Shown one piece after another: positions 16,340 through 23,544 of a stretch of 64,000 bases of DNA (position 1 is its first letter; every line of letters begins with the position of its first letter). The stretch is from positions 1-64,000 of the forward strand of contig DATMLM010000072.1 in NCBI GenBank assembly GCA_035570055.1, given 5' to 3'. Source of the stretch: DASRDS01 sp035570055 (GTDB lineage Bacteria > Gemmatimonadota > Gemmatimonadetes > Gemmatimonadales > Gemmatimonadaceae). The notes under the pieces were generated by a model that ran no database searches, was not told the DNA's origin, and worked only from the letters and a program-made list of their open reading frames with translations. The translations under genes were made by a program, and so were the position numbers.

Positions 16340-17650
16340 TTACCGGTACGTCTCGAAAAACCCTGCACCCTCTCCAGCGAGCACACCGCCGCCCGCGCGG
16401 CCGCTCAGGCGCGCGACGCCCTTCATCTGAACGAAATGGTCGGTCACCGAGGCGTCCTCGACGTCGAGGTCGAGCCGCAACGTGTCGGCGCCATGCACGT
16501 CGGTCAGCGTCGCATGTCTCGGCACATGCTTGTCATCGTCATAGACGATGCGGTCCGGCCGGAACATCGCCCGGAATCCCGCCGAGTCCACCAGGTACAC
16601 GAATACGGGCGCGCTCGTCGACACCGAATCCGGGGCCCTGACCCGGCCATAGAGGACGCCATACTGGCCCATCCTCGCGGCGCCCCAGTCCCAGGTGACG
16701 CCGCGCCACACGCCCCAGTTATGATCGTGATACGCCTGCACGTGGTCGTATTGTTCGCATTTTGAGTCGCTACACAGCCGCCCCGACGCATCAGCGAGAA
16801 GCGCTGGAACAGTGTACCCAGGGGCCCCGGGGAAGTACGCACCAGGATGTGGCGAGACTACGAGATCGGCCGAGAGATGTGGTATCCGCACACGGACCGA
16901 GTAGCGCCCGTCGGGTAGCACGGTCACTGACGATGCCCCGAGGGTGATATCAGCGCGAGTCGTAGAGGTGCGCACGGCCGAGAGCGGGATATCGGCGGTG
17001 AAGCGTTGCGCAGGCTTGCCAGTCGCGTGCGTGGTCACGAGCATGCGCGCGCCGCGAGCGCCGACAATGAACGTGATAAACGCCCACCGCGCGTGATCAC
17101 TCGACAGCACGTTGAAGTAATGCCACTCGGCCCAGGTCGGATCGCTCGCCGCCGCGTGAAAATGATCGATGTCGTTCTCGAGCTCCGCCTGCGTCGGCGC
17201 GATCCATCGCCGATCGGCACTGTCGTCCGTCCACGTACCAGCCGCCAACACAGGCATCGCACCGACCGCGCGTTGGGCCGAGGGAATATCGCCGGCAGCC
17301 AGGACGGGCCGCTCGACGCCGTCGGGCGTCGTGAGATAGAGCAGCTCGTCCTCATCCTGCGGCGCGGCCTTTTGCTTGGCCAGCAACTGGAGATACACGA
17401 ACCGCGCGTTGTTGATCGACAGGAACAAGCTGCCGAGCCCCCCGGTCTTCATGACCTCGATGTCCATGCCGTCCGGGAGCACGGTGATATTCCCGCCGCC
17501 GACCAGCCGCTCGTCCTGCGCCTGATCGACCATGGCCTCGCCAATCGAGAGCAAGATGATCATGACCGAGACGCCGAGGCCGAACCCGAGGAAGAGGAGG
17601 AGCGATCGCCAGGGCTTGTACAGGAAATTGCGGACCGCCAACAGGCGCAT
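16340..17650 (-). CDS. AttH/CrtC-like lipocalin-domain protein fused to a MacB-type membrane anchor
   Basis: 436 residues. The first ~55 residues ('LLAVRNFLYKPWRSLLLFLGFGLGVSVMIILLSIGE', then 'GGNITVLPDGMDIEVMK') look like the first helix and linker of an FtsX/MacB permease, but the three C-terminal permease helices are absent. The remaining ~330 residues match the AttH/hydroxyneurosporene-synthase-like fold: 'EWHYFNVLSSDHARWAF', 'HLSADLVVSPHP', the 'HDHNWG' motif, 'WDWGAARMGQYGVLYGRV'. In attEFGH-type systems AttH is a separate secreted protein beside two permeases and an ATPase, exactly the neighbours here. The start is the ATG overlapping the ATPase stop; a GTG 3 nt earlier is equally possible. 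The substrate is not known. Confidence 0.75.
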   Translation of the reverse strand: MRLLAVRNFLYKPWRSLLLFLGFGLGVSVMIILLSIGEAMVDQAQDERLVGGGNITVLPDGMDIEVMKTGGLGSLFLSINNARFVYLQLLAKQKAAPQDEDELLYLTTPDGVERPVLAAGDIPSAQRAVGAMPVLAAGTWTDDSADRRWIAPTQAELENDIDHFHAAASDPTWAEWHYFNVLSSDHARWAFITFIVGARGARMLVTTHATGKPAQRFTADIPLSAVRTSTTRADITLGASSVTVLPDGRYSVRVRIPHLSADLVVSPHPGAYFPGAPGYTVPALLADASGRLCSDSKCEQYDHVQAYHDHNWGVWRGVTWDWGAARMGQYGVLYGRVRAPDSVSTSAPVFVYLVDSAGFRAMFRPDRIVYDDDKHVPRHATLTDVHGADTLRLDLDVEDASVTDHFVQMKGVARLSGRAGGGVLAGEGAGFFETYR

Positions 17651-18384
17651 CACGATCGCCGCCGGGTCTCATCGGCGATGATGCGTCCATCGCGCATATG
17701 AATCACCCGCGCCGCGGCCGCCGCGAGGTCTTCATCGTGCGTGACGACGAGAATGGTCGTGCCCTTCGCGTTGAGACGGCCGAACAGCGCGATGATCTCG
17801 GCGCCCGTCTGCGCATCGAGCTCGCCCGTCGGCTCGTCGGCCAGCAACAGGGCGGGCCGGTTGGCGAGCGCCCGCGCGATCGCCACCCGCTGCTGCTCTC
17901 CACCGGAGAGCTGCGTGGGTCGGTGACGTTCCCGGTCCGAGAGTCCCACGTACTCCAACAGCTCGTGGGCACGCGTCGCGCGCTCGGCGCTCCGCACACC
18001 GGCTTCCGCCATCGGCAGCTCGACGTTCTCGCGCGCGGAGAGCGTCGGCATGAGGTAGAAGCGCTGAAACACGAAGCCGATGTTGTGCAACCGGAACAGC
18101 GTCGCTTGTGTATCGGTCATCGCGCCGACGTTGAGCGCGCGGATGGCGACGGTGCCGCTCGTGGGCCGGTCGATCGCGCCCAGCAGGTTGAGCAGCGTGG
18201 ATTTCCCGCAGCCGGAGGGACCGACGATCGCCACGTACTCGCCGGCCGTGACCTCGAGGTCGATGCCGCGCACGGCGCGCACGATCTCGCCGCCGACCGG
18301 ATAGTCGCGGACCAGGGCTCGCGCGCTCAGCAGCTCCGACTTGAGGAGCGGCCGTGGCGTCGGCGTGGCGATCGCGATCGTCAT
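17650..18384 (-). CDS. ABC transporter ATP-binding protein, MacB/LolD/AttE type
   Basis: 244 residues from the ATG at 18384, which overlaps the permease stop (ATGA). All nucleotide-binding motifs are present: Walker A 'GPSGCGKST', Q-loop 'FVFQRFYLMPTL', signature 'LSGGEQQRVAIARAL', Walker B 'LLLADEPTGELD', D-loop and a switch histidine in 'LVVTHDEDLA'. This is the LolD/MacB branch, which powers mechanotransmission by FtsX-type permeases rather than membrane passage. Partners are the two permeases immediately upstream and the AttH-like protein immediately downstream. Confidence 0.9.
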   Translation of the reverse strand: MTIAIATPTPRPLLKSELLSARALVRDYPVGGEIVRAVRGIDLEVTAGEYVAIVGPSGCGKSTLLNLLGAIDRPTSGTVAIRALNVGAMTDTQATLFRLHNIGFVFQRFYLMPTLSARENVELPMAEAGVRSAERATRAHELLEYVGLSDRERHRPTQLSGGEQQRVAIARALANRPALLLADEPTGELDAQTGAEIIALFGRLNAKGTTILVVTHDEDLAAAAARVIHMRDGRIIADETRRRS

Positions 18385-19544
18385 GCGATGGCCTCGCCGT
18401 GCAGCGTGTCGGCCACCGGCAGCGACGCGGCTCTCCACGCGGGATAAATGCCCGCCAGCACGCCGGCGGTGGCCAGCAGCGTCATGGCCGCGTACGCGTC
18501 CCGCGGGCGGAACACGAAGAACTCGAACGCGGCCGGCAGTCCCGGGAAATCGGAGAGAATCGCGTTGAATGCTCGCGCGGTCACGAGGCCGAGGCCCATG
18601 CCGAGGATCGTGCCGGCCAGCGCCAGGGCGACGCCTTCCAGGACGATTTGTTCGACGACGTGCTGCCGGCTGACACCGATCGCGCGCATGACCGCGATCT
18701 CGCCGACGCGCTCGTTCACGGAGACCGTCACCAAGGTGGTGACCAGCAGAAACCCGACGCCCAGGCTGATCGAGCCGAGGATCACGGCGAGTTGGCGGAA
18801 GTAGCCCATGCGTTGGTCAAACTGCTGCAGGGCCGTCCCGGTTGAGATGGCCGAGATGCGAGGCATCTTGTCCGCGATCCACTGCCTCGCGCGCTCGACG
18901 TCGGCGCCTTCGCGCACGCGCGCCATGAAGAGCGACACCCGATCGGTCGCCATCGGCCCGCCCATCGCTTGCAGCGTCGCGAGCGGCACCGCGATGACCA
19001 GCTCGCCGGCGGCCGTATAGAAAAATCGAGCGATGCCGGCGATCACGACCCGGCGCCGCGGCGTGTCATACCCGACGGCGACGGTAAGGGTATCGCCCAC
19101 TCGCGCGTGCGTCGCATCCAAGAACGCCTGATTGGCGACGATGTGATCGGCGCCGGACACCGGTCTGCCAGAGAGCAACTCGTAGTCGGCTTGCACGTCG
19201 CCATCGAGCCCGATCGCGACGGTCGTCACGTTGCGACTCGGCACGTGCAGCTTGAGTCCCAGAATCGGGCTCACGGTGACAATGTCGGGATTGGTGCGCA
19301 GGGTGGCGATGATCGCCGACGCCTGACCGATCGTCGCTTGCGTGTCGAATGGCAGCGTGCCTTTGGGCGCGATGCGCAGTTGGAATCCGCGCACGAGGAG
19401 CAGGTTGCGGAACGAGTCGCGCATGCCGCCCGCGAGCATCACCATGTCCAGCAAGAGCGCGCCGGAGACCGCGACGCCGAGAATCGCGAGCAGCGATCGC
19501 GCGCGGCGGCGTCTGAGGGAGGCGAAAGCGAGACGGCGACGCAC
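18381..19544 (-). CDS. FtsX/MacB-type ABC permease
   Basis: 387 residues. An N-terminal helix ('RRRRARSLLAILGVAVSGALLLDMVMLAGG') is followed by a periplasmic domain of about 220 residues ('IRISAPKGT'-like start, 'GLKLHVPSRNVTTVAIGLDG', 'VANQAFLDATHARVGDTL') and three C-terminal helices ('LAVILGSISLGVGFLLVTTLVTVSVNERVGEIAVMRAIGVS', 'LEGVALALAGTILGMGLG', 'MTLLATAGVLAGIYPAWRAA'). This is the complete 4-TM MacB/AttG-like layout. It sits 2 nt after the shorter permease and overlaps the ATPase start. Together they would form a heteromeric complex. Confidence 0.85.
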   Translation of the reverse strand: MRRRLAFASLRRRRARSLLAILGVAVSGALLLDMVMLAGGMRDSFRNLLLVRGFQLRIAPKGTLPFDTQATIGQASAIIATLRTNPDIVTVSPILGLKLHVPSRNVTTVAIGLDGDVQADYELLSGRPVSGADHIVANQAFLDATHARVGDTLTVAVGYDTPRRRVVIAGIARFFYTAAGELVIAVPLATLQAMGGPMATDRVSLFMARVREGADVERARQWIADKMPRISAISTGTALQQFDQRMGYFRQLAVILGSISLGVGFLLVTTLVTVSVNERVGEIAVMRAIGVSRQHVVEQIVLEGVALALAGTILGMGLGLVTARAFNAILSDFPGLPAAFEFFVFRPRDAYAAMTLLATAGVLAGIYPAWRAASLPVADTLHGEAIA

Positions 19545-19546
19545 GG

Positions 19547-20371
19547 TCAGCGGCCGAGGAGGGCGAGCGGTGGGCGGTGCACGAGTCGCGTGGCCGCGGC
19601 GAGGCCCGCTCCGAGCCCGAGGACAATGGACAACGCGGCCGCGAACGTGAGAATGCCGGGAGTCACGAGCGAGAACGTGAGGGGAGTGTGATAGACCCCT
19701 TGGTAATGCCAGTTAATGACCATGGATCCCACCCACCCCACCAACGCGCCGAACGCGGTCCCCACGAGCGATATCAGCGCGGCCTCGCATACGACCATCG
19801 TGATGACTGACGTGCGCGAGACCCCCATGAGGCGGAGCGCGGCAATGTCGCGCCGGCGCTCATCGACCTTGAGCAGCAGAATGCAGAGCAAGAAGATCGC
19901 GCTGGCGACGATGGTAATCACGCCAATCGCCGCATGGAAACGTCGGAGCACGCGAAACGTTTTCGAGGTGCGGACGGCGATCTCGGCCGACGGATACGCC
20001 CGAAACCCGAAGCCGACGCTATTGATTCTCGCGAGCGTACGCGCAGGGTCGGTGCTCGCGACCGCGAAGCGGCTCACGCGATCGCCGGCGCCGAGGAGCC
20101 GTTGCAGGTCGCCGAGATGGAGACGGATACGATAGCCGTCGCGAGCGACCTCACTGGGGTCGGCGCCGCGGCGCGTGATGGCGCCGACGACGAAGGTGTC
20201 GCCACGCACGCCGGGTTCGGATGTGAGCACGACACGGTCGCCGACGCCGAGATGCGCGGCGGCCGCTAAGCGCTCGTCAATCGCGATGGACGATTGCGCG
20301 CGGGCGGTGTCGGCGGCGAGGGCAGTGACGAGCGCGAATCCCGCGACGACTGCCGAAAATCGTGGGCACAC
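19547..20371 (-). CDS. FtsX-type ABC permease, short partner
   Basis: 274 residues if it starts at the GTG at 20371, 4 nt after the UspA stop; earlier in-frame codons lie within UspA. It has an N-terminal hydrophobic stretch ('VVAGFALVTALAADTARA'), a short periplasmic part ('LGVGDRVVLTSEPGVRGDTFVVGAI') and three C-terminal helices ('GVITIVASAIFLLCILLLKVDERRRDIAALRLMGVS', 'CEAALISLVGTAFGALVGW', 'LTFAAALSIVLGLGAGLAAA'). The N-terminus is shorter than usual and its first segment reads partly like a cleavable signal, so the start is uncertain. Likely heterodimer partner of the permease at 18381-19544. Confidence 0.7.
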   Translation of the reverse strand: MCPRFSAVVAGFALVTALAADTARAQSSIAIDERLAAAAHLGVGDRVVLTSEPGVRGDTFVVGAITRRGADPSEVARDGYRIRLHLGDLQRLLGAGDRVSRFAVASTDPARTLARINSVGFGFRAYPSAEIAVRTSKTFRVLRRFHAAIGVITIVASAIFLLCILLLKVDERRRDIAALRLMGVSRTSVITMVVCEAALISLVGTAFGALVGWVGSMVINWHYQGVYHTPLTFSLVTPGILTFAAALSIVLGLGAGLAAATRLVHRPPLALLGR

Positions 20372-20375
20372 GCCG

Positions 20376-20852
20376 TCAGCTATGCGAGCGAGCCATAGAG
20401 GCCTCGGCCACGGATACGGAAGGGTCTTGCCACCCTGCGCGCACGAGCAGCACGGGCACCATCGACCGATGCCGCACTTCGTTCGCGACGCTCCCGCGCA
20501 GGAGATCCGACAGAAACTTGTGCCCATGCGTCGACATCGCGATGAGCGAGCACTGCTCGCGCTCCGCCGCGTCCGCGATCTCCTCGGCGGGGTCGCCGGT
20601 CGCGAGAATCGCGTCCGCCTCGAACCCCTCGGCCTCGAGCTCGGCCGCCATGCGCTCGATGTAGGCGCGGTCGCTTTTCATCTCCTCAGACTCGCGGAGG
20701 TGCAGATGGCGGATGTTGCGGGCCGCCCAGCCATCCGCGACGTGAATCAGCACGAGCGATGCACTGCACATGCGCGCGAGCGGACGCACGTGGGCGAGAA
20801 TGCTCGCGTCGGCCGCTGAGTGCTCCAACGGCACGAGAATACGATCGTACAC
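20376..20852 (-). CDS. universal stress protein (UspA family)
   Basis: 158 residues from a GTG at 20852, preceded at 6 nt by the Shine-Dalgarno GGGAGG. It begins 'YDRILVPLEHSAADASILAHVRPLARM', the usual Usp strand-helix opening. The ATP-binding signature G-2x-G-9x-G-(S/T) is approximated near the end by 'LIAMSTHGHKFLSDLLRGSVANEV' and 'VPVLLVR'. Usp proteins are cytoplasmic, nucleotide-binding and stress linked. It lies 11 nt after the Nudix gene and 4 nt before the permease, so it is inside the transporter operon. Confidence 0.88.
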   Translation of the reverse strand: MYDRILVPLEHSAADASILAHVRPLARMCSASLVLIHVADGWAARNIRHLHLRESEEMKSDRAYIERMAAELEAEGFEADAILATGDPAEEIADAAEREQCSLIAMSTHGHKFLSDLLRGSVANEVRHRSMVPVLLVRAGWQDPSVSVAEASMARSHS

Positions 20853-20863
20853 CGTGACCTCCC

Positions 20864-21370
20864 TCAGCCGACCAGCTCGACCAGCTGTCGCAAGATGCGC
20901 TCCGTCATTCCCCAAACCACGTATTCCCCATGCCGGAAACTGGGCACTTGCCGCTCGACCCCCCGAACCACGACCGTGGACTCGACGCTGGCCCCGGCCG
21001 CCGTGAACGTCGAGAGGGGCACCCAGAACGCCGCCGACACCTCGTCCGAGAGCGCGAGCGGCGGAAGATCGGCGCCCACGGTCGCGACGTAGGGCTGCAC
21101 GACGATCGGCGCGCCACCGCGCGGTTGGAGCTCGTCCAGCTCCCACACGATCCGACCATACCGCCGGAGATCGATCCCTGTCTCTTCGAAGGTCTCGCGC
21201 ACCGCCGTGTCCTCCAACGATGCGTCCTCGGCCTCCTCGCGTCCACCGGGGAGCGCGATGTGGCCGCTCCAGGGGTCGCCATCGACCTCAGCCCGCTTGA
21301 TCAAGAGCAGCTCTAGGCCGTCTTGCCCCTCTCGTAATACGAGGACCACCGCGGCCCGCGGTACCGTCAC
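20864..21370 (-). CDS. Nudix hydrolase, CoA-pyrophosphatase (NudL)-like
   Basis: 168 residues from the GTG at 21370, which overlaps the rhodanese stop (GTGA). The Nudix box runs from 'LPGGREEAEDASLEDTAVRETFEETGI'; the spacing between PGG and RE is two residues longer than the standard box, matching the NudL/CoAse subgroup. Upstream, 'ELLLIKRAEVDGDPWSGHIALPGG' resembles the CoAse-specific motif before the box. Family members hydrolyse CoA or other nucleoside-diphosphate-linked substrates with Mg2+. A start further upstream would lie inside the rhodanese gene. Confidence 0.85.
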   Translation of the reverse strand: MTVPRAAVVLVLREGQDGLELLLIKRAEVDGDPWSGHIALPGGREEAEDASLEDTAVRETFEETGIDLRRYGRIVWELDELQPRGGAPIVVQPYVATVGADLPPLALSDEVSAAFWVPLSTFTAAGASVESTVVVRGVERQVPSFRHGEYVVWGMTERILRQLVELVG

Positions 21371-21717
21371 CCCTCGACCTCGCCTCCAGCATCGACCCAC
21401 GCACGGAATCCGCCACGGAGTGACGAGACGTGCTCGTATCCCATCACGCGCATCGTGTCGGCCGCGAGCGCCGAGCGATTGCCGCTGGCGCAATAGACGA
21501 CGACGTTCGCATCGCGCGGGATCTGCTTCTCGACACTCGTCTCGAGCGTGCCGCGGGGGATGAACTTTGCGCCGGGAATGCGCCCCAAGTTCCATTCGTT
21601 CGGCTCGCGCACGTCGAGATACACGACATCGGGCGCCGCCGTCGCCTCGGCCACGCCGACTTCGGTGATGCGAGTCTTCGCGTCACTGATGAGGTCGCTT
21701 CCAGAACGATTTGCCAT
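21367..21717 (-). CDS. single-domain rhodanese-like protein
   Basis: 116 residues. One rhodanese domain: 'YLDVREPNEWNLGRIPGAKFIPRG', then the active loop 'VVVYCASGNRSALAADTM' with the catalytic cysteine, and the final 'LRGGFRAWVDAGGEV'. Such proteins carry persulfide sulfur or act as regulators in the cytoplasm. It is the first gene of the seven-gene minus-strand unit. TAGATT lies 7 nt upstream and no Shine-Dalgarno is present. Confidence 0.9.
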   Translation of the reverse strand: MANRSGSDLISDAKTRITEVGVAEATAAPDVVYLDVREPNEWNLGRIPGAKFIPRGTLETSVEKQIPRDANVVVYCASGNRSALAADTMRVMGYEHVSSLRGGFRAWVDAGGEVEG

Positions 21718-21724
21718 TCGCTGG

Positions 21725-21730
21725 AATCTA
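21725..21730 (-). promoter_or_regulatory. -10-like TAGATT heading the seven-gene minus-strand operon
   Basis: On the minus strand TAGATT is followed by 7 nt and the rhodanese ATG at 21717. It lies 24 nt from a palindrome in front of the divergent XRE-cupin gene, so both promoters could be bound by the same regulator. Confidence 0.5.
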
Positions 21731-21754
21731 ATCTCCCTGCTACGTCCAGTATAT

Positions 21755-21768
21755 TAGAATACATTCTA
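21755..21768. promoter_or_regulatory. palindromic operator candidate TAGAAT-AC-ATTCTA
   Basis: A perfect 6+6 inverted repeat with a 2-bp centre lies 2 nt before the XRE-cupin ATG, in an AT-rich patch (TATATTAGAATACATTCTA) within GC-rich DNA. Its position over the likely start of transcription fits autorepression by the XRE-cupin protein; this is inference. Confidence 0.5.
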
Positions 21769-21770
21769 GC

Positions 21771-22319
21771 ATGCCGGACATCACTGATCGCCTCGCTACC
21801 CGCGTCCGCGATCTCCGCACATCTCGCGGCCTCACTCTCGAATCCCTCGCCGAGCGAAGCGGCGTGAGCCGCTCGATGATCTCACTCATCGAACGCGCCG
21901 AGAGTACGCCTACCGCCGTCATACTCGAGCGTCTCGCGACGGGTCTCGACGTCCCGCTCGCGAGCCTGTTCGATGAAGTGACGCCTCGACCGCAACCAAT
22001 TTCGCGCCGCGCCGACCAACTCCAATGGCGCGATCCAGCCTCGGGCTACATCCGCCGCAACGTCAGCCCGAGCGGAGTCTCGTCGCCGTTCCAGATCGTC
22101 GAAGTCGAGTTCCCCCCGGGCGCTCGCGTCGCATTCGACAGCGGCACCCGCGCCCACCAACAAGTCTGGGTTCTCGATGGCTCGATCGAAATCCGCGTCG
22201 GCCCGGAATACTACGCCCTCACCGCCGGCGACTGCGTCGCATTCGTGCTCGATCGCCCGGTCGCGTTCTCCAACCCGTCGAGTACGCCGGCCCGCTACGC
22301 CGTAGTCATAGCGCAATGA
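21771..22319 (+). CDS. XRE-family regulator with C-terminal cupin domain
   Basis: 182 residues. HTH at about 7-62 ('LATRVRDLRTSRGLTLESLAERSGVSRSMISLIERAESTPTAVILERLA'), then a linker and a cupin domain (~100-182) with 'FPPGARVAFDSGTRAHQQVWVLDGSIEIRVG' and 'LTAGDCVAFVLDRPVAFSNPSSTPARYAVVIAQ'. Cupins of this class bind a small metabolite or metal and switch DNA binding. The gene overlaps the GNAT gene by 4 nt and diverges from the rhodanese operon, so both are candidate targets. Confidence 0.88.
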   Translation: MPDITDRLATRVRDLRTSRGLTLESLAERSGVSRSMISLIERAESTPTAVILERLATGLDVPLASLFDEVTPRPQPISRRADQLQWRDPASGYIRRNVSPSGVSSPFQIVEVEFPPGARVAFDSGTRAHQQVWVLDGSIEIRVGPEYYALTAGDCVAFVLDRPVAFSNPSSTPARYAVVIAQ

Positions 22320-22825
22320 TTACCGTCCGTCGCTTAACCACGGTCACCGCCCAGATCCACGAGCTCGCGCTGGTGCTGATCGACTGCGTGGAGGGCGGCG
22401 CATCGGTGAGCTTCATGCTCCCGTTGTCACTCGAGAAGGCAACGACTTTCTGGCGCCAAGTCGCACGCGATGTCGCCGCCAACGCCCGCGCGCTTCTCAT
22501 CGCCGAGGACAGCACCGGCATCGTGGGCACTGTGCAACTCGTATTCGCACAATCCGAGAACCAGCCACACCGCGCCGACATCTCGAAACTGCTCGTGCAT
22601 AGCCGCGCCCGTCGCCTCGGCATTGGCGAAGCACTCATGCACGAGGCCGAGCACGTCGCGCGCGAGTGCGGCAGAACACTGCTCGTGCTCGACACCGCCA
22701 GCGGCGATGCCGAGCGGCTGTACGTGCGGATGGGTTGGCGTTTGGTCGGCGCGATCCCCGACTATGCCCTGTGGCCAGGTGGGGGGCTTTGCGCCACGAG
22801 CTTTTACTATCGTAAGCTCGACTGA
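22316..22825 (+). CDS. GNAT-family N-acetyltransferase
   Basis: 169 residues starting at the ATG that overlaps the cupin-regulator stop. The acetyl-CoA site is 'ISKLLVHSRARRLGIGEALMHEAEHVARECG' (motif A, RxxGxG/A), followed by 'LLVLDTASGDAERLYVRMGWRLVGAIPDYAL', the standard GNAT C-terminal half. It is close to acetyltransferases acting on small amines or antibiotics, but the acceptor is unknown. Coupled translation implies control by the XRE-cupin protein. Confidence 0.88.
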   Translation: MITVRRLTTVTAQIHELALVLIDCVEGGASVSFMLPLSLEKATTFWRQVARDVAANARALLIAEDSTGIVGTVQLVFAQSENQPHRADISKLLVHSRARRLGIGEALMHEAEHVARECGRTLLVLDTASGDAERLYVRMGWRLVGAIPDYALWPGGGLCATSFYYRKLD

Positions 22826-23141
22826 GAGTCGGATTCCGACCCGATCGACACCGTCGCGGGTAAATCGGCTTCGAATCGAGAATTGATCGCGCCGTCTACT
22901 CGACTACCTCGCCTCTCGCCGATCATTGCGCAAAACGCGAGGGTCCGATCGTCTCTCCGGTCGGGCCCTCCCTTAGAAACTCCGTTGCTGATTTTGCAGA
23001 ATTATATCGCTTGCCACACCCAGCGATCCGCACGCCCCACCGAGGTCCGAATTCACACTCGACCCGCGCCGGTTGGGTGCCACAGCACGAGGGTTTCCAA
23101 CCGGTGACAGTCGGTACAAGCAACATCGTGAATCGACATCT
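22826..23141. other. intergenic stretch holding terminator-like hairpins, no gene seen
   Basis: About 316 nt, more AT-rich than its surroundings. Besides the hairpin at 22939-22970 there is an 8+8 inverted repeat CCGGTTGG/CCAACCGG (23069-23076 and 23097-23104, 20-nt loop) close to the 3' end of the immunity gene. Open frames here are short and unconvincing. Confidence 0.5.
22939..22970 (-). terminator. terminator-like hairpin downstream of the RHS/immunity operon
   Basis: GAGGGTCCGA pairs with TCGGGCCCTC (10 bp, one G-U pair) around a 12-nt loop. Read on the minus strand it is followed by TCGCGTTTTG. It lies 171 nt after the immunity gene stop, so it would end that transcript. The T-tract is weak. 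Confidence 0.5.
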
Positions 23142-23537
23142 TCAACTGGCTACCGAAGCCCCTGCTTCAATGCGCGCCTCGATGGTGGCCAGCTCTTCGA
23201 CGACGTCTGCTTTGCCGTTGCTGAAGTCGTCTATGAAATATTCCTGGTAAAACTGCGGAGGCCACAAACGAACCGTTCCATCCTCGTCAATGCGGATCTG
23301 CCAATAACGCGATACCGTTGTATCCACAATCTCAAACAGCAGCGCGGGAAAGGACGCGATCACCCGGATAGGGACATGCAGTTCGAACCACGGTTCCCCT
23401 TGACGAAAGCTCAAGCCAAGAACGGTGTACTCATGCCCGGGCTCCACTACGAATTCGGTCTTGCCGGGCTTAAAGGCAGACCCAAGTCGACGGACTTGAG
23501 CCTCCGTAGGTCGGTTGGTTAGGCAACGAACTCGCAT
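23142..23537 (-). CDS. putative immunity protein of the RHS toxin
   Basis: 131 residues from the ATG at 23537, 7 nt after the RHS stop. Such a small gene directly behind an RHS protein with a variable C-terminus is, by established polymorphic-toxin organisation, the cognate immunity gene. The protein is small, acidic and beta-rich ('EYTVLGLSFRQGEPWFELHVPI', 'LFEIVDTTVSRYWQIRIDEDGTVRLWPPQFYQEYFIDDF'); I recognise no named immunity family with certainty. Base composition is lower in GC than neighbouring housekeeping genes, which fits horizontal exchange of toxin-immunity ends. Confidence 0.7.
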   Translation of the reverse strand: MRVRCLTNRPTEAQVRRLGSAFKPGKTEFVVEPGHEYTVLGLSFRQGEPWFELHVPIRVIASFPALLFEIVDTTVSRYWQIRIDEDGTVRLWPPQFYQEYFIDDFSNGKADVVEELATIEARIEAGASVAS

Positions 23538-23544
23538 AGGCAAC

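Noticed and set aside
22826..23141. tRNA or small gene in the 316-nt gap
   Set aside because: No cloverleaf could be drawn, and the open frames are short with no start signal.
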